Part shown: positions 48,364-58,001 of the stretch, piece after piece
Numbering within the stretch: position 1 is the first letter of the stretch
Layout: every line of letters begins with the position of its first letter
NCBI RefSeq assembly: GCF_000784735.1
Contig: NZ_JSYG01000024.1
Location: 1 to 64,000, forward strand
Direction: 5' to 3'
Length of the DNA: 64,000 nucleotides
Origin: Dickeya undicola
GTDB taxonomy: Bacteria > Pseudomonadota > Gammaproteobacteria > Enterobacterales > Enterobacteriaceae
Made by a program: the position numbers and the translations under genes
Notes under the pieces: generated by a model
The model's input: only the letters and a program-made list of their open reading frames with translations
Databases searched by the model: none
Told to the model about the DNA's origin: nothing

Positions 48364-48927
48364 CTACCAGCGGCACTGCTGACGCAGCGGTGCCAGCGCC
48401 TCGCCCAGCCCGGTGAGATCGATACGCAGCACATGATCCTGAGAGCCATTCAGCACCAGCTCCCGATGGCCGACCCAGCGCTTGAGCGCGTCAATGGCAG
48501 GCAGGCCACGGCCAAATTCCAGTAACGTGCCGCGATTGCGCACAAACCAGTTGTCCGGCGCGCTGGCACCGTCAAGTTGCGAGGTGACGTTATCACCCAG
48601 CCACGGCTGGCTGAGCGTCAGGCGCAAATGGGTAATGCTGCTGGCGCAGCTGATCACCAGTGTGTTTCCATCCGCCAGCGTCCGCGTCAGGGTCAGGTCG
48701 CCGTTGACCGCCTCGCGATTAAGGTGAAACGCGTTCTCCCCCGTCGTACCATTATTCGTCGCAGGCGGCACAGCGCCCGCACGTTCCGTCTCGCGTCCGA
48801 GTGCGTCATAACAAGCCAGACGCACCTGTGGCGACGTCTCATTGCGGCACTGTTCCCACAGTGATTGCCAGGCGGGATCAGGCGAGCCGACTGCCGCCAT
48901 CAGCAGCGGCACCATCGTCAGCATCAT
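48364..48927 (-). CDS. vasI: T6SS-associated protein VasI/TagO
   Basis: The 187-residue protein has a hydrophobic N-terminus that may be a short signal peptide (MMLTMVPLLMAAVGSPD). The region CRNETSPQVRLACYDAL is typical of TagO/VasI proteins. The C-terminal part has paired cysteines (ISCASSITH and RQQCRW). TagO-type proteins are accessory; a role in envelope passage has been proposed. The ATG at 48927 overlaps the vasH stop (TGATG) and has GGAGGTG upstream. Confidence 0.85.
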   Translation of the reverse strand: MMLTMVPLLMAAVGSPDPAWQSLWEQCRNETSPQVRLACYDALGRETERAGAVPPATNNGTTGENAFHLNREAVNGDLTLTRTLADGNTLVISCASSITHLRLTLSQPWLGDNVTSQLDGASAPDNWFVRNRGTLLEFGRGLPAIDALKRWVGHRELVLNGSQDHVLRIDLTGLGEALAPLRQQCRW

Positions 48928-50465
48928 CAATTCACCTCCAGTTTCTGGCACTTGTGATCCAGGGTACGTTTAGGAATATTCAAACTTTCTGCGACCAGCA
49001 GCCGGTTGCCCTGAAACTGCTGCATACGCGCCGCAATCACCGCGGCTTCATACTGCTGGGTAGCGATACGCAAATCCTGGATATGGTGGAAAGCATCACT
49101 ATCGGCGGCGTTTTCGCCACAGACCCGCTCACGCAACTCTGGCGGTAATGATTCCAGGCGAATAGGCTGCCCTTGCGGCGTATGCGCACAGGCCACCTCC
49201 AGCAGGTTCTTCAGTTCACGCACATTGCCGGGAAAGTCGTAACCCACCAGCTGTTTAAGAAATGCACGGTGCAACGGCCCCAGATCCTTCTGCTGCTGGC
49301 GGGCGAACTGCCCGATAAAGTGTTCACACAGCAAGCTGATGTCGTCTGGGCGATCGCGTAGCGGTGCCACCTGCACCAGACACTGACAAAGACGGTGATA
49401 GAGGTCCTGACGGAACTGCCCTTCGTCCACCTGTTGCTCTAGCGGTTGATGCGTGGCGGCGATCAGCCGAAAGTCGGAATGTCGCTCCTGCCCCGCACCC
49501 AGCGGCCGGAAGCTGTGCGTTTCCAATACCCGCAACAGTTTGGCCTGCATCAGCGGCGGCATATCACCGACTTCATCCAGAAATAGCGTGCCGCCGTTGG
49601 CTTGCGCCACCAGCCCGACCTTGCTGCTTTGCGCGCCGGAAAACGCACCTTTCTCATAGCCGAACAGTTCACTTTCAATCAGGTTTTCCGGTATCGCGGC
49701 ACAATTGATGGCGATGAACGGCCGCTCGGCGCGATCGGAACACTGGTGCAACAGCCGGGCCACCACTTCTTTGCCGACGCCGGTTTCGCCGTGAATCAGC
49801 ACCGACAACCGATGGCTGGCCGCCTGACAAATCTGCTGATGCAGTTCCCGCGCGGCGATGGACTGACCAATCAACCCAGCGGCGACCCGTTTCTGCCGCT
49901 CACGTCGCAGCGCGCCTTCATCTTTAATCTGCCGTAATGAATCTCGCAGCGCGGTCTGCTCGCGCTGGCTGCGGCCTAAATCGCGGATCAGCGCCAACTG
50001 ACGGCAGAATACCTGCGCCAGTTGTGCGCAATCGCCCTGTTTTCCCAGCGTCTGTAGCCGTTCTGGTGTATCCAACAGCGCCAGCACCGCCAGCGGTTTA
50101 CCGTTGTCCGCCTGCAACGGCATGGCATACAGCCCACACGCGGTGCCTGCGTCGATCAGCAACTGACGAAAACCGCTATGTTCGATACGCGCACCGCCGT
50201 ACAACGACGCCCAACTGCGTGTTTGATTCTTGAGTAACACATAGGCCAGCGGGTGACTGAAATCATCCACACCGAGCGTCAGCGACAGCGGCGTGTGATG
50301 TACCCAGCCGTTGCAGATCAACTGACGCCCGCTGACATCCACCATCCCCAGCAGCGCACCCTGCGGCTGCCATGCGGCGCGCAGGGTACTCATCAGCCAG
50401 TCACACAGACCGGCTTCATCTCGGTGGCGCGTCAGCGAGAGCACCAGATCGAGGGCTGATTGCAT
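48927..50465 (-). CDS. vasH: Sigma-54-dependent activator VasH
   Basis: The 512-residue protein has an N-terminal GAF-like region (about 15-165) and an AAA+ domain with Walker A GETGVGKE (226-233), the sigma-54 contact loop GAFSGA (273-278; the usual form is GAFTGA) and LFLDEVGDMP. A Fis-type HTH at the C-terminus includes GNRLLVAESLNIPKRTLDHK. VasH drives T6SS genes, mainly hcp and vgrG, through RpoN. Since hcp and vgrG are not in this window, its targets may be elsewhere in the genome. Confidence 0.92.
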   Translation of the reverse strand: MQSALDLVLSLTRHRDEAGLCDWLMSTLRAAWQPQGALLGMVDVSGRQLICNGWVHHTPLSLTLGVDDFSHPLAYVLLKNQTRSWASLYGGARIEHSGFRQLLIDAGTACGLYAMPLQADNGKPLAVLALLDTPERLQTLGKQGDCAQLAQVFCRQLALIRDLGRSQREQTALRDSLRQIKDEGALRRERQKRVAAGLIGQSIAARELHQQICQAASHRLSVLIHGETGVGKEVVARLLHQCSDRAERPFIAINCAAIPENLIESELFGYEKGAFSGAQSSKVGLVAQANGGTLFLDEVGDMPPLMQAKLLRVLETHSFRPLGAGQERHSDFRLIAATHQPLEQQVDEGQFRQDLYHRLCQCLVQVAPLRDRPDDISLLCEHFIGQFARQQQKDLGPLHRAFLKQLVGYDFPGNVRELKNLLEVACAHTPQGQPIRLESLPPELRERVCGENAADSDAFHHIQDLRIATQQYEAAVIAARMQQFQGNRLLVAESLNIPKRTLDHKCQKLEVN

Positions 50466-50467
50466 AC

Positions 50468-53086
50468 TCAGCCCTCCACCTCGGAGCGGAACTGGTTGTC
50501 TTCTACCCGGAAATGGATGCGGCTGACCGGCTGCCCCGCCGACAGGCGTTGCAGCAATTGCAACGACACCGGCGGCAGCAGCGCGCCGTCGATCACCGAC
50601 TCCAGCATACGTGCGCCGTTTTCACTGCGGTTCGCCAGACGCAGGATCTCTTCAGGCACCGCATCGTCGATCACCACCTCGGCACCAAAGCGTTGCTGTA
50701 GCAACGTCACCAGACGGTGCAGTTTGCCCTGCACAATCGCCACCAGCGTGTCATGACCCAGTGGCAGGTAAGGAATCACTTCCATTCGCGCCAGCAACGC
50801 CGGTTTGAAGAATGCCGCCAGTTCCGGATAGAGAGCATCCAGCAGTTCGCCGGGTCGTTCGGCAACATTGACGTGCTCGGCAACATTGACAATCGTCTGG
50901 AACCCCAGGTTGGAAGTCAGGAAGAACACCACATTGCGGCAGTCGATCACCCTACCTTCTCCGTCTGCCAGTTCGCCTTTATCAAACGCCTGATAGAACA
51001 GGTTGAGCACGTCCGGATGGGCTTTTTCCACTTCATCCAGCAGCACCACCGAATAGGGTTTCTGGCGAATGGCCTCGGTCAGCACCCCGCCTTCGCCAAA
51101 GCCGACGTACCCCGGCGGCGAGCCGATCAGGCGAGAAACCGTGTGCTTTTCCTGGTACTCGGACATGTTGATGGTGGTGAGATAGTTACGGCCGCCGAAC
51201 ATCAGATCGGCAATCTGCACCACGGTTTCGGTCTTACCCACGCCGCTCGGCCCCACCAGCAAAAACGCGCCCAGCGGTCGACCGGGACGACGCAGGTCAG
51301 CACGCGCGGTCAGCAGGTGCTTGTGCAACTGGGCGATCGCCAGTTGTTGCCCTTTGATGCTGTCGCCGAGGTAATCCGGCAGACGGGTAACCACGTCCAG
51401 CTCGCCCTGAGAAATCCGGTTCAACGGCACCCCGGTCCACTCGGCGATCACCGAGGCAATCTGGGTTTTATCCACATGCGGGGACACCAGCACCGCCGGT
51501 TGTTGCAATTCGGCCAATGCACGCTCGTTGTCGGCCAGTTCCGCGACGGCGGCGGCGGCATCGAAATCTTCCGGCGCGTCATCGGCCAGCAGCGCGGTAC
51601 GCAGGGTGACTATCTGCTGTACCAGCGTTTTCTGCCGCTGCCAGTCGGCTTCCAGTTGCGCCAGTGTCGCCGCATCCGCTTCGCGGGCAGTACGCAGCGT
51701 CGCCAGCCGTTCCGCCGTATCGCCCAGACCGATGCGGCCCTGACGCTCCAGTTGGGCAATTTCCATCGCCTGCTGGTGTAACCGGGTCTGCAACTGGCTG
51801 ACTGCACGCGGCGGCGTGGTCAGGTTGATGGCGACGCGCGCGCAGGCAGTATCCAGTACGTCGATAGCCTTGTCTGGCAACTGACGCCCGGAGATATAAC
51901 GTGCAGACAGATTAGCCGCCGCCTGCAAGGCTTCTTCGTCGATCAATACGCCGTGCGATTGTTCGTAAATGCTGCGTAGCCCGCGCAAAATCACCGTGGC
52001 TTCGTCGACGTTCGGCTCGCCCACTTTCACCAGTTGGAAGCGACGCGACAGCGCGGCGTCTTTTTCCACGTATTTCTTGTATTCGCTCCAGGTGGTGGCG
52101 GCGATGGTACGCAGCTCGCCGCGCGCCAATGCCGGTTTAAGCAGGTTGGACACATCCAGCCCCCCCGCCTGATTACCGGCACCAATCAACGTGTGCGCTT
52201 CGTCGATAAACAGGACAACCGGTTTCGGTGCCTCTTTCACTTCCTGCATCACACCTTTAAAGCGCTTCTCGAACTCACCTTTCACCGACGCACCGGCCTG
52301 CATCGCGCCCAAATCCAGCGTCAGCAGTTCCACATCACGCAGCCGTTCCGGCACCAGACCGGCGACAATGCGCAGCGCCAGTCCTTCAATCAGTGCGCTT
52401 TTACCCACCCCGGCCTCACCGACCACGATCGGGTTATTTTTACGACGGCGGGACAGAATATCGATCATCAGGTCGATTTCATGATCGCGGCACAATACCG
52501 GGTCCAGCTGGCCCTGACGGGCGGACTCAGTGACATTCTGGGTATAGCGGGACAGCTGAGTGGTGGCGGCGGCCGCCTGCTCCGGCGTCGCGCCAGCGGC
52601 AGACATCACCTCGGTTTCCGCGGAATCTTTCACCCACTCGTCAAACTGCTGGCGCAGCAGCTCGCGGTTAATCTGCGCCAACTGGCGGGTCACCGCCGCC
52701 GACAGATAACGTGTCGGCGTCATCAACAGCACCAACAGCAGCACGCCGCTGCGCAGATGGGCGTGTTGAAGTTCCGCCGAGGCCAGCAGCCAGCTGTCCT
52801 GTAGCCATTCCACCAGCAACGGCGAAAACGACGGGTAGCCTGCCTCAAACCCTTTGTCTGCGGCATTAGGTTGCAGCAACGCCGCCAGCTCGTCGGCATC
52901 CATCCCGGCGCGTTTCAGGATCTGACGCACATCGCACAACGGCGTCTCCAGCATTTTCAGCAGCAGGTGTTCAATGCGGATCTCCGCGCCCTGATGCTGA
53001 ATGCATAGCGCCGCCGCTTCTTCCATCATGTGGCGGCACAGCGGGTTGAGTCGCTCAACCAGGATCGGCAGTTCGATTCGAATCAC
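50468..53086 (-). CDS. clpV: T6SS sheath-disassembly ATPase TssH (ClpV)
   Basis: The 872-residue Hsp100-type AAA+ protein has an N-terminal ClpV domain, first Walker A GEAGVGKS (223-230), a middle coiled-coil, and second Walker A GPSGVGKTE, with NMSEYQEKHTVSRLIGSPPG typical of ClpB/ClpV. It recycles contracted TssB/TssC sheath. The length is in the family range and the frame intact. The stop and the vasH start are 2 nt apart. Confidence 0.96.
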   Translation of the reverse strand: MIRIELPILVERLNPLCRHMMEEAAALCIQHQGAEIRIEHLLLKMLETPLCDVRQILKRAGMDADELAALLQPNAADKGFEAGYPSFSPLLVEWLQDSWLLASAELQHAHLRSGVLLLVLLMTPTRYLSAAVTRQLAQINRELLRQQFDEWVKDSAETEVMSAAGATPEQAAAATTQLSRYTQNVTESARQGQLDPVLCRDHEIDLMIDILSRRRKNNPIVVGEAGVGKSALIEGLALRIVAGLVPERLRDVELLTLDLGAMQAGASVKGEFEKRFKGVMQEVKEAPKPVVLFIDEAHTLIGAGNQAGGLDVSNLLKPALARGELRTIAATTWSEYKKYVEKDAALSRRFQLVKVGEPNVDEATVILRGLRSIYEQSHGVLIDEEALQAAANLSARYISGRQLPDKAIDVLDTACARVAINLTTPPRAVSQLQTRLHQQAMEIAQLERQGRIGLGDTAERLATLRTAREADAATLAQLEADWQRQKTLVQQIVTLRTALLADDAPEDFDAAAAVAELADNERALAELQQPAVLVSPHVDKTQIASVIAEWTGVPLNRISQGELDVVTRLPDYLGDSIKGQQLAIAQLHKHLLTARADLRRPGRPLGAFLLVGPSGVGKTETVVQIADLMFGGRNYLTTINMSEYQEKHTVSRLIGSPPGYVGFGEGGVLTEAIRQKPYSVVLLDEVEKAHPDVLNLFYQAFDKGELADGEGRVIDCRNVVFFLTSNLGFQTIVNVAEHVNVAERPGELLDALYPELAAFFKPALLARMEVIPYLPLGHDTLVAIVQGKLHRLVTLLQQRFGAEVVIDDAVPEEILRLANRSENGARMLESVIDGALLPPVSLQLLQRLSAGQPVSRIHFRVEDNQFRSEVEG

Positions 53087-53101
53087 GAGAATACGCTCCT
53101 G

Positions 53102-53878
53102 TTATTGTAATAATTCTCCCAGCTGACGCAGTACGTCCTGGGTCTGGTTGGTTAGCTGGTAGTGATAGAGGCCAAACGCCGCAGCCATCACCACGCACAG
53201 GCCGATAAACAGCGTGCGCAGCGAAATCTGTTTACGCAGTTGGTAACGGGAAGACTGCTGCCCCAGATTGAGGTGAAACACCGTCGGCGGATTTTCCGGC
53301 TCCGGACGCAGGGTGTCGTGCAAACGGCGCACCACCCGATCCAGCTCTTCGCGACCTTGCGTCATCACCCGGTAGCGGCCTTCGAAACCGAGGCACAGAC
53401 ACAGGTAGATGAACTCCAGAATGTCGCGGTAGCGCGTCGGGTCATCCAGCAGCTTCTCCAGCAACACGAACACCTTCTCGCCACCCCAGGTTTCATTGTG
53501 GAAACGGGTCAGCAGCGAATGGGCGGACCATACGCTCTGGCCGCCCCATTCCCGCCCCATCACCGCTTCGTCGATGAAGGTGCACAGAATGTAGCGAAAA
53601 GACAAAATCACGCCGTTTTCGTAACCGTGGGAGTGCAGTTCCTGCTCGATGGCCTGAATCTCGGACTGCACGCGCTGGTATAGCTCCGCCACACCGTCGT
53701 ATTCAGACAGCTGGCGTACCCGCTCCACCATGCCCAGCAAGGGGGTAACGGCGTCGATCATCGGGTTGATGCTCTGCCCGCGCAGGCGAAACCAGTAATC
53801 GGAATCCATATCCAGTTGCCGGGCGTTGTCATACAGCAGGTCGCCCAGTTGCTCGCTTTTGATGATGTCGGTACTCAC
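53102..53878 (-). CDS. tssL: T6SS membrane protein TssL (DotU/ImpK)
   Basis: The 258-residue protein has a cytoplasmic DotU domain (YILCTFIDEAVMGREWGGQS is the family core) and one C-terminal membrane anchor (LFIGLCVVMAAAFGLYHY). No OmpA-like peptidoglycan domain follows, so wall anchoring must come from another protein. It forms the inner-membrane part with TssM. It follows tssK by 16 nt. Confidence 0.93.
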   Translation of the reverse strand: MSTDIIKSEQLGDLLYDNARQLDMDSDYWFRLRGQSINPMIDAVTPLLGMVERVRQLSEYDGVAELYQRVQSEIQAIEQELHSHGYENGVILSFRYILCTFIDEAVMGREWGGQSVWSAHSLLTRFHNETWGGEKVFVLLEKLLDDPTRYRDILEFIYLCLCLGFEGRYRVMTQGREELDRVVRRLHDTLRPEPENPPTVFHLNLGQQSSRYQLRKQISLRTLFIGLCVVMAAAFGLYHYQLTNQTQDVLRQLGELLQ

Positions 53879-53894
53879 GGGTTCCTCCTGTTAA

Positions 53895-55232
53895 CTACTG
53901 GCCGCGGATGGCCCACAGTTGCATATCCAGTTCCGGGAATTCGCCAGCGATGTGGAACGCCAGCGTGTTGCTGGTGACCAGCGATTTCCAGGCCGAGCTT
54001 TGCCTGTCCAGCTGGAAGTAGCTGTAACCGGCGTGGTACGGCAACTGACGCGGTGCCACCGGCAGCGGCAGCAACGGTACGCCAGGCAGTTGCAGGCTGA
54101 TGAGTTCGCGGATTTTGTCGCTGGAGGCGATCTTGGTTTGCTGCAACAGTTGCTTGCGCAAATGCTCCTGCGGCATACGAGCGCGCACCGCCAGCACAAA
54201 TTCGGCGCTGCTCATCAGCTCGGCGTCGCCCACCAGCGCCACCCGCACGCCGTAAGGCTGCGCCTTCATCTGGATCGACACCGCACGCGGCGACAGTACG
54301 GTGCTCAGCGCCTGGCGCAGCGCCATCATCAGCGGTTCAAAGCTGGATTGCTGATGCTCGTGACGATAAGCGGGAAACTCCGGCGGCAGGCGCGACTCGT
54401 CGGTAAAGGTCATCAGTTCGCCGCACAGTTGTACCAGCGCTTCGTGCAGCCGTTCCGGGTGCAGCGTGCCGAGGCGCGCCAGATGCGAGAGCTGCGGCTG
54501 AGCGCGGTTGAGCAATTGCAGCATCATGAATTCCGCCACGTCCGCCACCCCTTGCTGACCCGGCGCGGCGATGCGCTGCGACAGACTGCGGGCGCGTTCC
54601 GCCACCAGACCGGCGGACTCGCCCAAAAAGCGTTTCAGGCTCGGAATGGCGGTCACGCTGATGCTGCACGGCATGAAATTAGGGTCGAGCACCAGACCAC
54701 CGTCTGGCCGCTTATCGAGAATATTGGCAATCGCCAGCGAGGCGTAGGCGCTGCGGTCATCGCGCTCCAGCATCAATCTCAGGCTAACCTTGCCCACTTC
54801 CACCGACACCACATCGCCGCCTTCGCTGTGCAAATCGCGCACATCATGGCGGTGCGACTGCAACCGGGTGGCGACACCGGCACCGGATTGTCCGACTTCG
54901 CTGACGCCGTTCACCGCCAGCGGCAACGCCAGATAGACTTTCTGGTTAGCCAGCGCCACATCGGTGACCTCCAGCGGTTGCGGCAACGCGTCATCCCCCG
55001 GAATGTTGAATACCGTGCCGTCCGGCATCACGCCGGTGGCATTCACCAACGCGATGCGCCCAAAGTTGAGGTATTCTTCGTTAATCGCCAGTGATTGCAG
55101 GCCGTAGAAATAATCGCTGAGCGCGCTAAGACGGGCATGTAGTGCGTAGTCCGTGTGTCTTTGCTGTTGCTGGAAATGCTGCGGCTTGATGAACAGCCCT
55201 TCCCGCCAAATAATCCGATTTCGGCTCGACAT
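53895..55232 (-). CDS. tssK: T6SS baseplate protein TssK
   Basis: The 445-residue protein opens IIWREGLFIKPQHFQQQQRH, the conserved TssK start, and continues with a shoulder/neck domain and a C-terminal head. It is a trimer that links the baseplate to the TssL/TssM membrane complex. The gene follows tssJ by 2 nt. The frame is full length. Confidence 0.94.
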   Translation of the reverse strand: MSSRNRIIWREGLFIKPQHFQQQQRHTDYALHARLSALSDYFYGLQSLAINEEYLNFGRIALVNATGVMPDGTVFNIPGDDALPQPLEVTDVALANQKVYLALPLAVNGVSEVGQSGAGVATRLQSHRHDVRDLHSEGGDVVSVEVGKVSLRLMLERDDRSAYASLAIANILDKRPDGGLVLDPNFMPCSISVTAIPSLKRFLGESAGLVAERARSLSQRIAAPGQQGVADVAEFMMLQLLNRAQPQLSHLARLGTLHPERLHEALVQLCGELMTFTDESRLPPEFPAYRHEHQQSSFEPLMMALRQALSTVLSPRAVSIQMKAQPYGVRVALVGDAELMSSAEFVLAVRARMPQEHLRKQLLQQTKIASSDKIRELISLQLPGVPLLPLPVAPRQLPYHAGYSYFQLDRQSSAWKSLVTSNTLAFHIAGEFPELDMQLWAIRGQ

Positions 55233-55234
55233 AG

Positions 55235-55771
55235 TTATTCTTCTTCTTGATCTTTCTTGATTTCGACTTCTTCACGGCGCAGATGCACCAGAAGCTGATA
55301 AGTGCGGCCGGTGTTTTTCAGCTTGATAACCTTGCGCCACTCAGCACTGTCCGGGTCGGCGTACTTGGCGATCACCCCGATGTAATGCACTTTCTCATCC
55401 AGCTTGACCGGCGGCAGGTATTTGAACTGCCCCGGCAGCAGCGTGTAGTCCTGATGGCTGATGTAATTCTTAGCCAAGGCTTTTTCGATATCAGTGGTCA
55501 CCTGATCGTAATCGGTAGCCAGCAGACGGGAGTCTTCCGCCAGCATCACCAGTTGAAACTCGATTGGCGCGGCATCACCGCTCTCGCTGGGGTTAACGTC
55601 TGGCTCCGCCACCAGGCTGAAACCCACGGTGGACGGCTGGTTATCATTGTTGCCAATCTGAATATCCGGATTGGCCGCCACCTTCGCCATTTTGCCAAGC
55701 GTGGTGCAACCGGAAAGCAATAGCATCAAAACGCATAACCACCCGGTTCGGCGCATGAAGGCTCGTAGCAT
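55235..55771 (-). CDS. tssJ: T6SS outer-membrane lipoprotein TssJ (VasD)
   Basis: The 178-residue lipoprotein has the lipobox LLSGC (Cys22) and a transthyretin-like beta sandwich; FQLVMLAEDSRLLATDYDQV is the conserved family region. The highly charged tail (KKDQEEE) is slightly unusual. It anchors the TssM periplasmic domain to the outer membrane. Its start overlaps the tagH stop by one base. Confidence 0.91.
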   Translation of the reverse strand: MLRAFMRRTGWLCVLMLLLSGCTTLGKMAKVAANPDIQIGNNDNQPSTVGFSLVAEPDVNPSESGDAAPIEFQLVMLAEDSRLLATDYDQVTTDIEKALAKNYISHQDYTLLPGQFKYLPPVKLDEKVHYIGVIAKYADPDSAEWRKVIKLKNTGRTYQLLVHLRREEVEIKKDQEEE

Positions 55772-56985
55772 TATTTCTGCTCCTGTTGCTGGCGCACTGC
55801 GCGGTCATAAGCCTGCGCATACACCTGATGGAACAGTTTCTGGAACCCTTGCTGACGCGGTGAGGTCAGCTCGCGGTAGTAGTGCTGATACATCTGCCAT
55901 GCCCAGCCGTCGTCCAGCGCTTGTCGTTCGCCGCTACGGCGATAATGTTCGAACCGCCCCAACAGCGCCGCTGGCGAAAACGCCTGCAAAATGCTTTCCA
56001 GCGCCACGGCGATCGCCTGCTGGTTAGCCCGGTGATGCGCCTGCATATTGCTGAGCACTTCACTGATCGCCGCCGGGGCAGACAGATGCACCGGGCTTTT
56101 ATCGTCAGCAAACAGCAGCGATAAGGTGTCGGTGTAATCCAGCCCCAGCCGCAGCGGGTTGTCTTCGATCGGCCGCAAATGCGTATCCGCCAGTGCGGCC
56201 TGGTCGGCCTGCAACGTCAACAACCCTTCCACCATCGCCTTCAGGCTGCGGCCCATCTCTTCGAGCATCTCGTGCAGTTGCTGCGCATCACCGGTATTGA
56301 GCGATACACCCAGCCCACGCAACAGTGGTGCCAGCGTTACAGCATCAGTCGGCCCACCCAGATTCGCCCCAGCGTGGGGGTTATCAATGGTCGGTAATTC
56401 CACAAATTTCTGATCCATGGTGTCCTCAACGGCAGAAAAAGAAGAAAGCGAGGTCGGCAGTTCGTCGCCGTGCTCACCCTCCGTTGCCAGCGGCGAGCGG
56501 CTTTGTTCCTGCTGCAACGCCCACAACGGGTCGTTAAATCGGTCCGCCGTCGCCTCGTCGGCGGGCGTATTGCGTCGTTCTTCCCCCAGCCACCCTTCCA
56601 GTACGTCACCGGGGCGTTGCCCCAGGACCTGATCGATGTCTTGCTCGTGCGCCGGATCATCGAGATAGACCCCCAGCCGAAACGGACCGATCACCAGTTC
56701 GTCGCCCTGCGCCAGATACACCCGACGATCACGGCCGATAGGCGATAACGCGCCGTTAATGAAGGTCTGGCCGCTCAGGTCGCACACACAGAATTGGCCG
56801 TCCTGCAGTTCGATGCGCGCATGTTCCGGCAAGACCGCCCCGAGCCGGTCACGCAGTTGCCACTGATCCTTTTCCGATGCGCCCAGCGTGCCGCCGCGGT
56901 GATCAAACCGGTGCTGCACCTGCGAATTGATATCCAGCTGTTCGCTGTTGAGCACAACCAGAGTGAGTGGGTTGTTGTCGTTCAC
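55771..56985 (-). CDS. tagH: T6SS FHA-domain protein TagH (VasC)
   Basis: The 404-residue protein has an N-terminal FHA domain (about 5-95, with RHARIELQDG-like HARIELQDGQFCVCDLSG and TFINGALSPIG) and a C-terminal ImpI/VasC helical domain. The GTG at 56985 with GGAG upstream is the likely start; a longer frame would run into tssG. FHA proteins bind phosphothreonine and can control T6SS activity, though no PpkA kinase gene is present in this window. Confidence 0.88.
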   Translation of the reverse strand: MNDNNPLTLVVLNSEQLDINSQVQHRFDHRGGTLGASEKDQWQLRDRLGAVLPEHARIELQDGQFCVCDLSGQTFINGALSPIGRDRRVYLAQGDELVIGPFRLGVYLDDPAHEQDIDQVLGQRPGDVLEGWLGEERRNTPADEATADRFNDPLWALQQEQSRSPLATEGEHGDELPTSLSSFSAVEDTMDQKFVELPTIDNPHAGANLGGPTDAVTLAPLLRGLGVSLNTGDAQQLHEMLEEMGRSLKAMVEGLLTLQADQAALADTHLRPIEDNPLRLGLDYTDTLSLLFADDKSPVHLSAPAAISEVLSNMQAHHRANQQAIAVALESILQAFSPAALLGRFEHYRRSGERQALDDGWAWQMYQHYYRELTSPRQQGFQKLFHQVYAQAYDRAVRQQQEQK

Positions 56986-56987
56986 AA

Positions 56988-58001
56988 TTACTCCTGCACA
57001 CAAATCGTCACATACGGGTCGGCCGGTGGCTGCCCAAGAAAGCTGCTCCATCCCAGACGACTGCTCTGGTCATCACCCAGCCGCAAGCCTCTGGCCTCTC
57101 CGTCGGCAAAACCGAGGCGCAGGTCCCAGGCCAGTTGATCACGCAAGATGAAGGAAACAAAACGCACCAGCGGCTGAAAATGCTCGCCGTTGGGTAGAAA
57201 ACTGAGAAAACGACTGAAACTGAGGTTATCCACCTTGAGTAGAAATTTACCGGCGCAGTCGTTTACCTTGTCACCAATGACAAAATCTCCGCCCAGCACG
57301 CTGTTGGCGCGCCCTAACCGGTTTTGTTGATCTTCAAAAATCGGCACTTTGCGGTGTTGCCAGGCGATGACTTCGACGTCTTCCAGGTCAAAGCAGTGGA
57401 TAACCAGGCCCGCCACCACCTCCGGCGAGCGGCTGGGGCTGGCTAGCAGACCGGCGTAAGACAGCATCTTGGCCCGGTTGACCGGTAAGCTGTCACGCAC
57501 GGCATCATTACCCAACCCCACCAGCGCGAACATCAGCCGGGAAAAACCGTCCTCGCCATCATTTTGGAAACGCACGTGATAGCGGTATTTACGCCAGGCA
57601 CGGTGCAATAACGTCAGCAATCGATGATGGAAAAAATCGAGAAACACGCCCAGCTTTTGCTCGCCCTGAGCGTATTCCCACGCCAGCTCTTCAAGGTAAT
57701 ACCCCGGCATCGGCGACTGGCTGCCGTGCAGACCGAGAAACGCCACTTCCAGCTCTTGCCGACCGTCAGTATCTTCCCCTACCCGCAGTACATCGCTGGG
57801 GTGAAAGCCAATCGACGCGGTGGAACGAAAGCGAATGCGTTCCAGCTCCGGCCGGAAGTCGAGCGCCTGCTCCAGATCAACGCCCTCCATCTGGTTCAGT
57901 AATTCCACCAGTTGGAAAAAGTTGAAGTGGCGCGCGTCCTGGCGAAACATCGCCTGACCGTGCATTACATCATCGAGTGCTGACCTATCTGCACCGGCCA
58001 T
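56988..58001 (-). CDS. tssG: T6SS baseplate protein TssG (ImpH/VasB)
   Basis: The 337-residue protein has the TssG opening ARHFNFFQLVELLNQMEG and the core GLHGSQSPMPGYYLEEL, which is diagnostic of the family. It forms the baseplate wedge with TssF, TssE and TssK. The start overlaps the end of tssF by 37 nt; later ATGs in frame are possible. tagH follows after 2 nt. Confidence 0.92.
   Translation of the reverse strand: MAGADRSALDDVMHGQAMFRQDARHFNFFQLVELLNQMEGVDLEQALDFRPELERIRFRSTASIGFHPSDVLRVGEDTDGRQELEVAFLGLHGSQSPMPGYYLEELAWEYAQGEQKLGVFLDFFHHRLLTLLHRAWRKYRYHVRFQNDGEDGFSRLMFALVGLGNDAVRDSLPVNRAKMLSYAGLLASPSRSPEVVAGLVIHCFDLEDVEVIAWQHRKVPIFEDQQNRLGRANSVLGGDFVIGDKVNDCAGKFLLKVDNLSFSRFLSFLPNGEHFQPLVRFVSFILRDQLAWDLRLGFADGEARGLRLGDDQSSRLGWSSFLGQPPADPYVTICVQE

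Noticed and set aside
53919-55094. 391-codon plus-strand frame opposite tssK
   Set aside because: Antisense shadow; tssK is a full-length, well-conserved gene.
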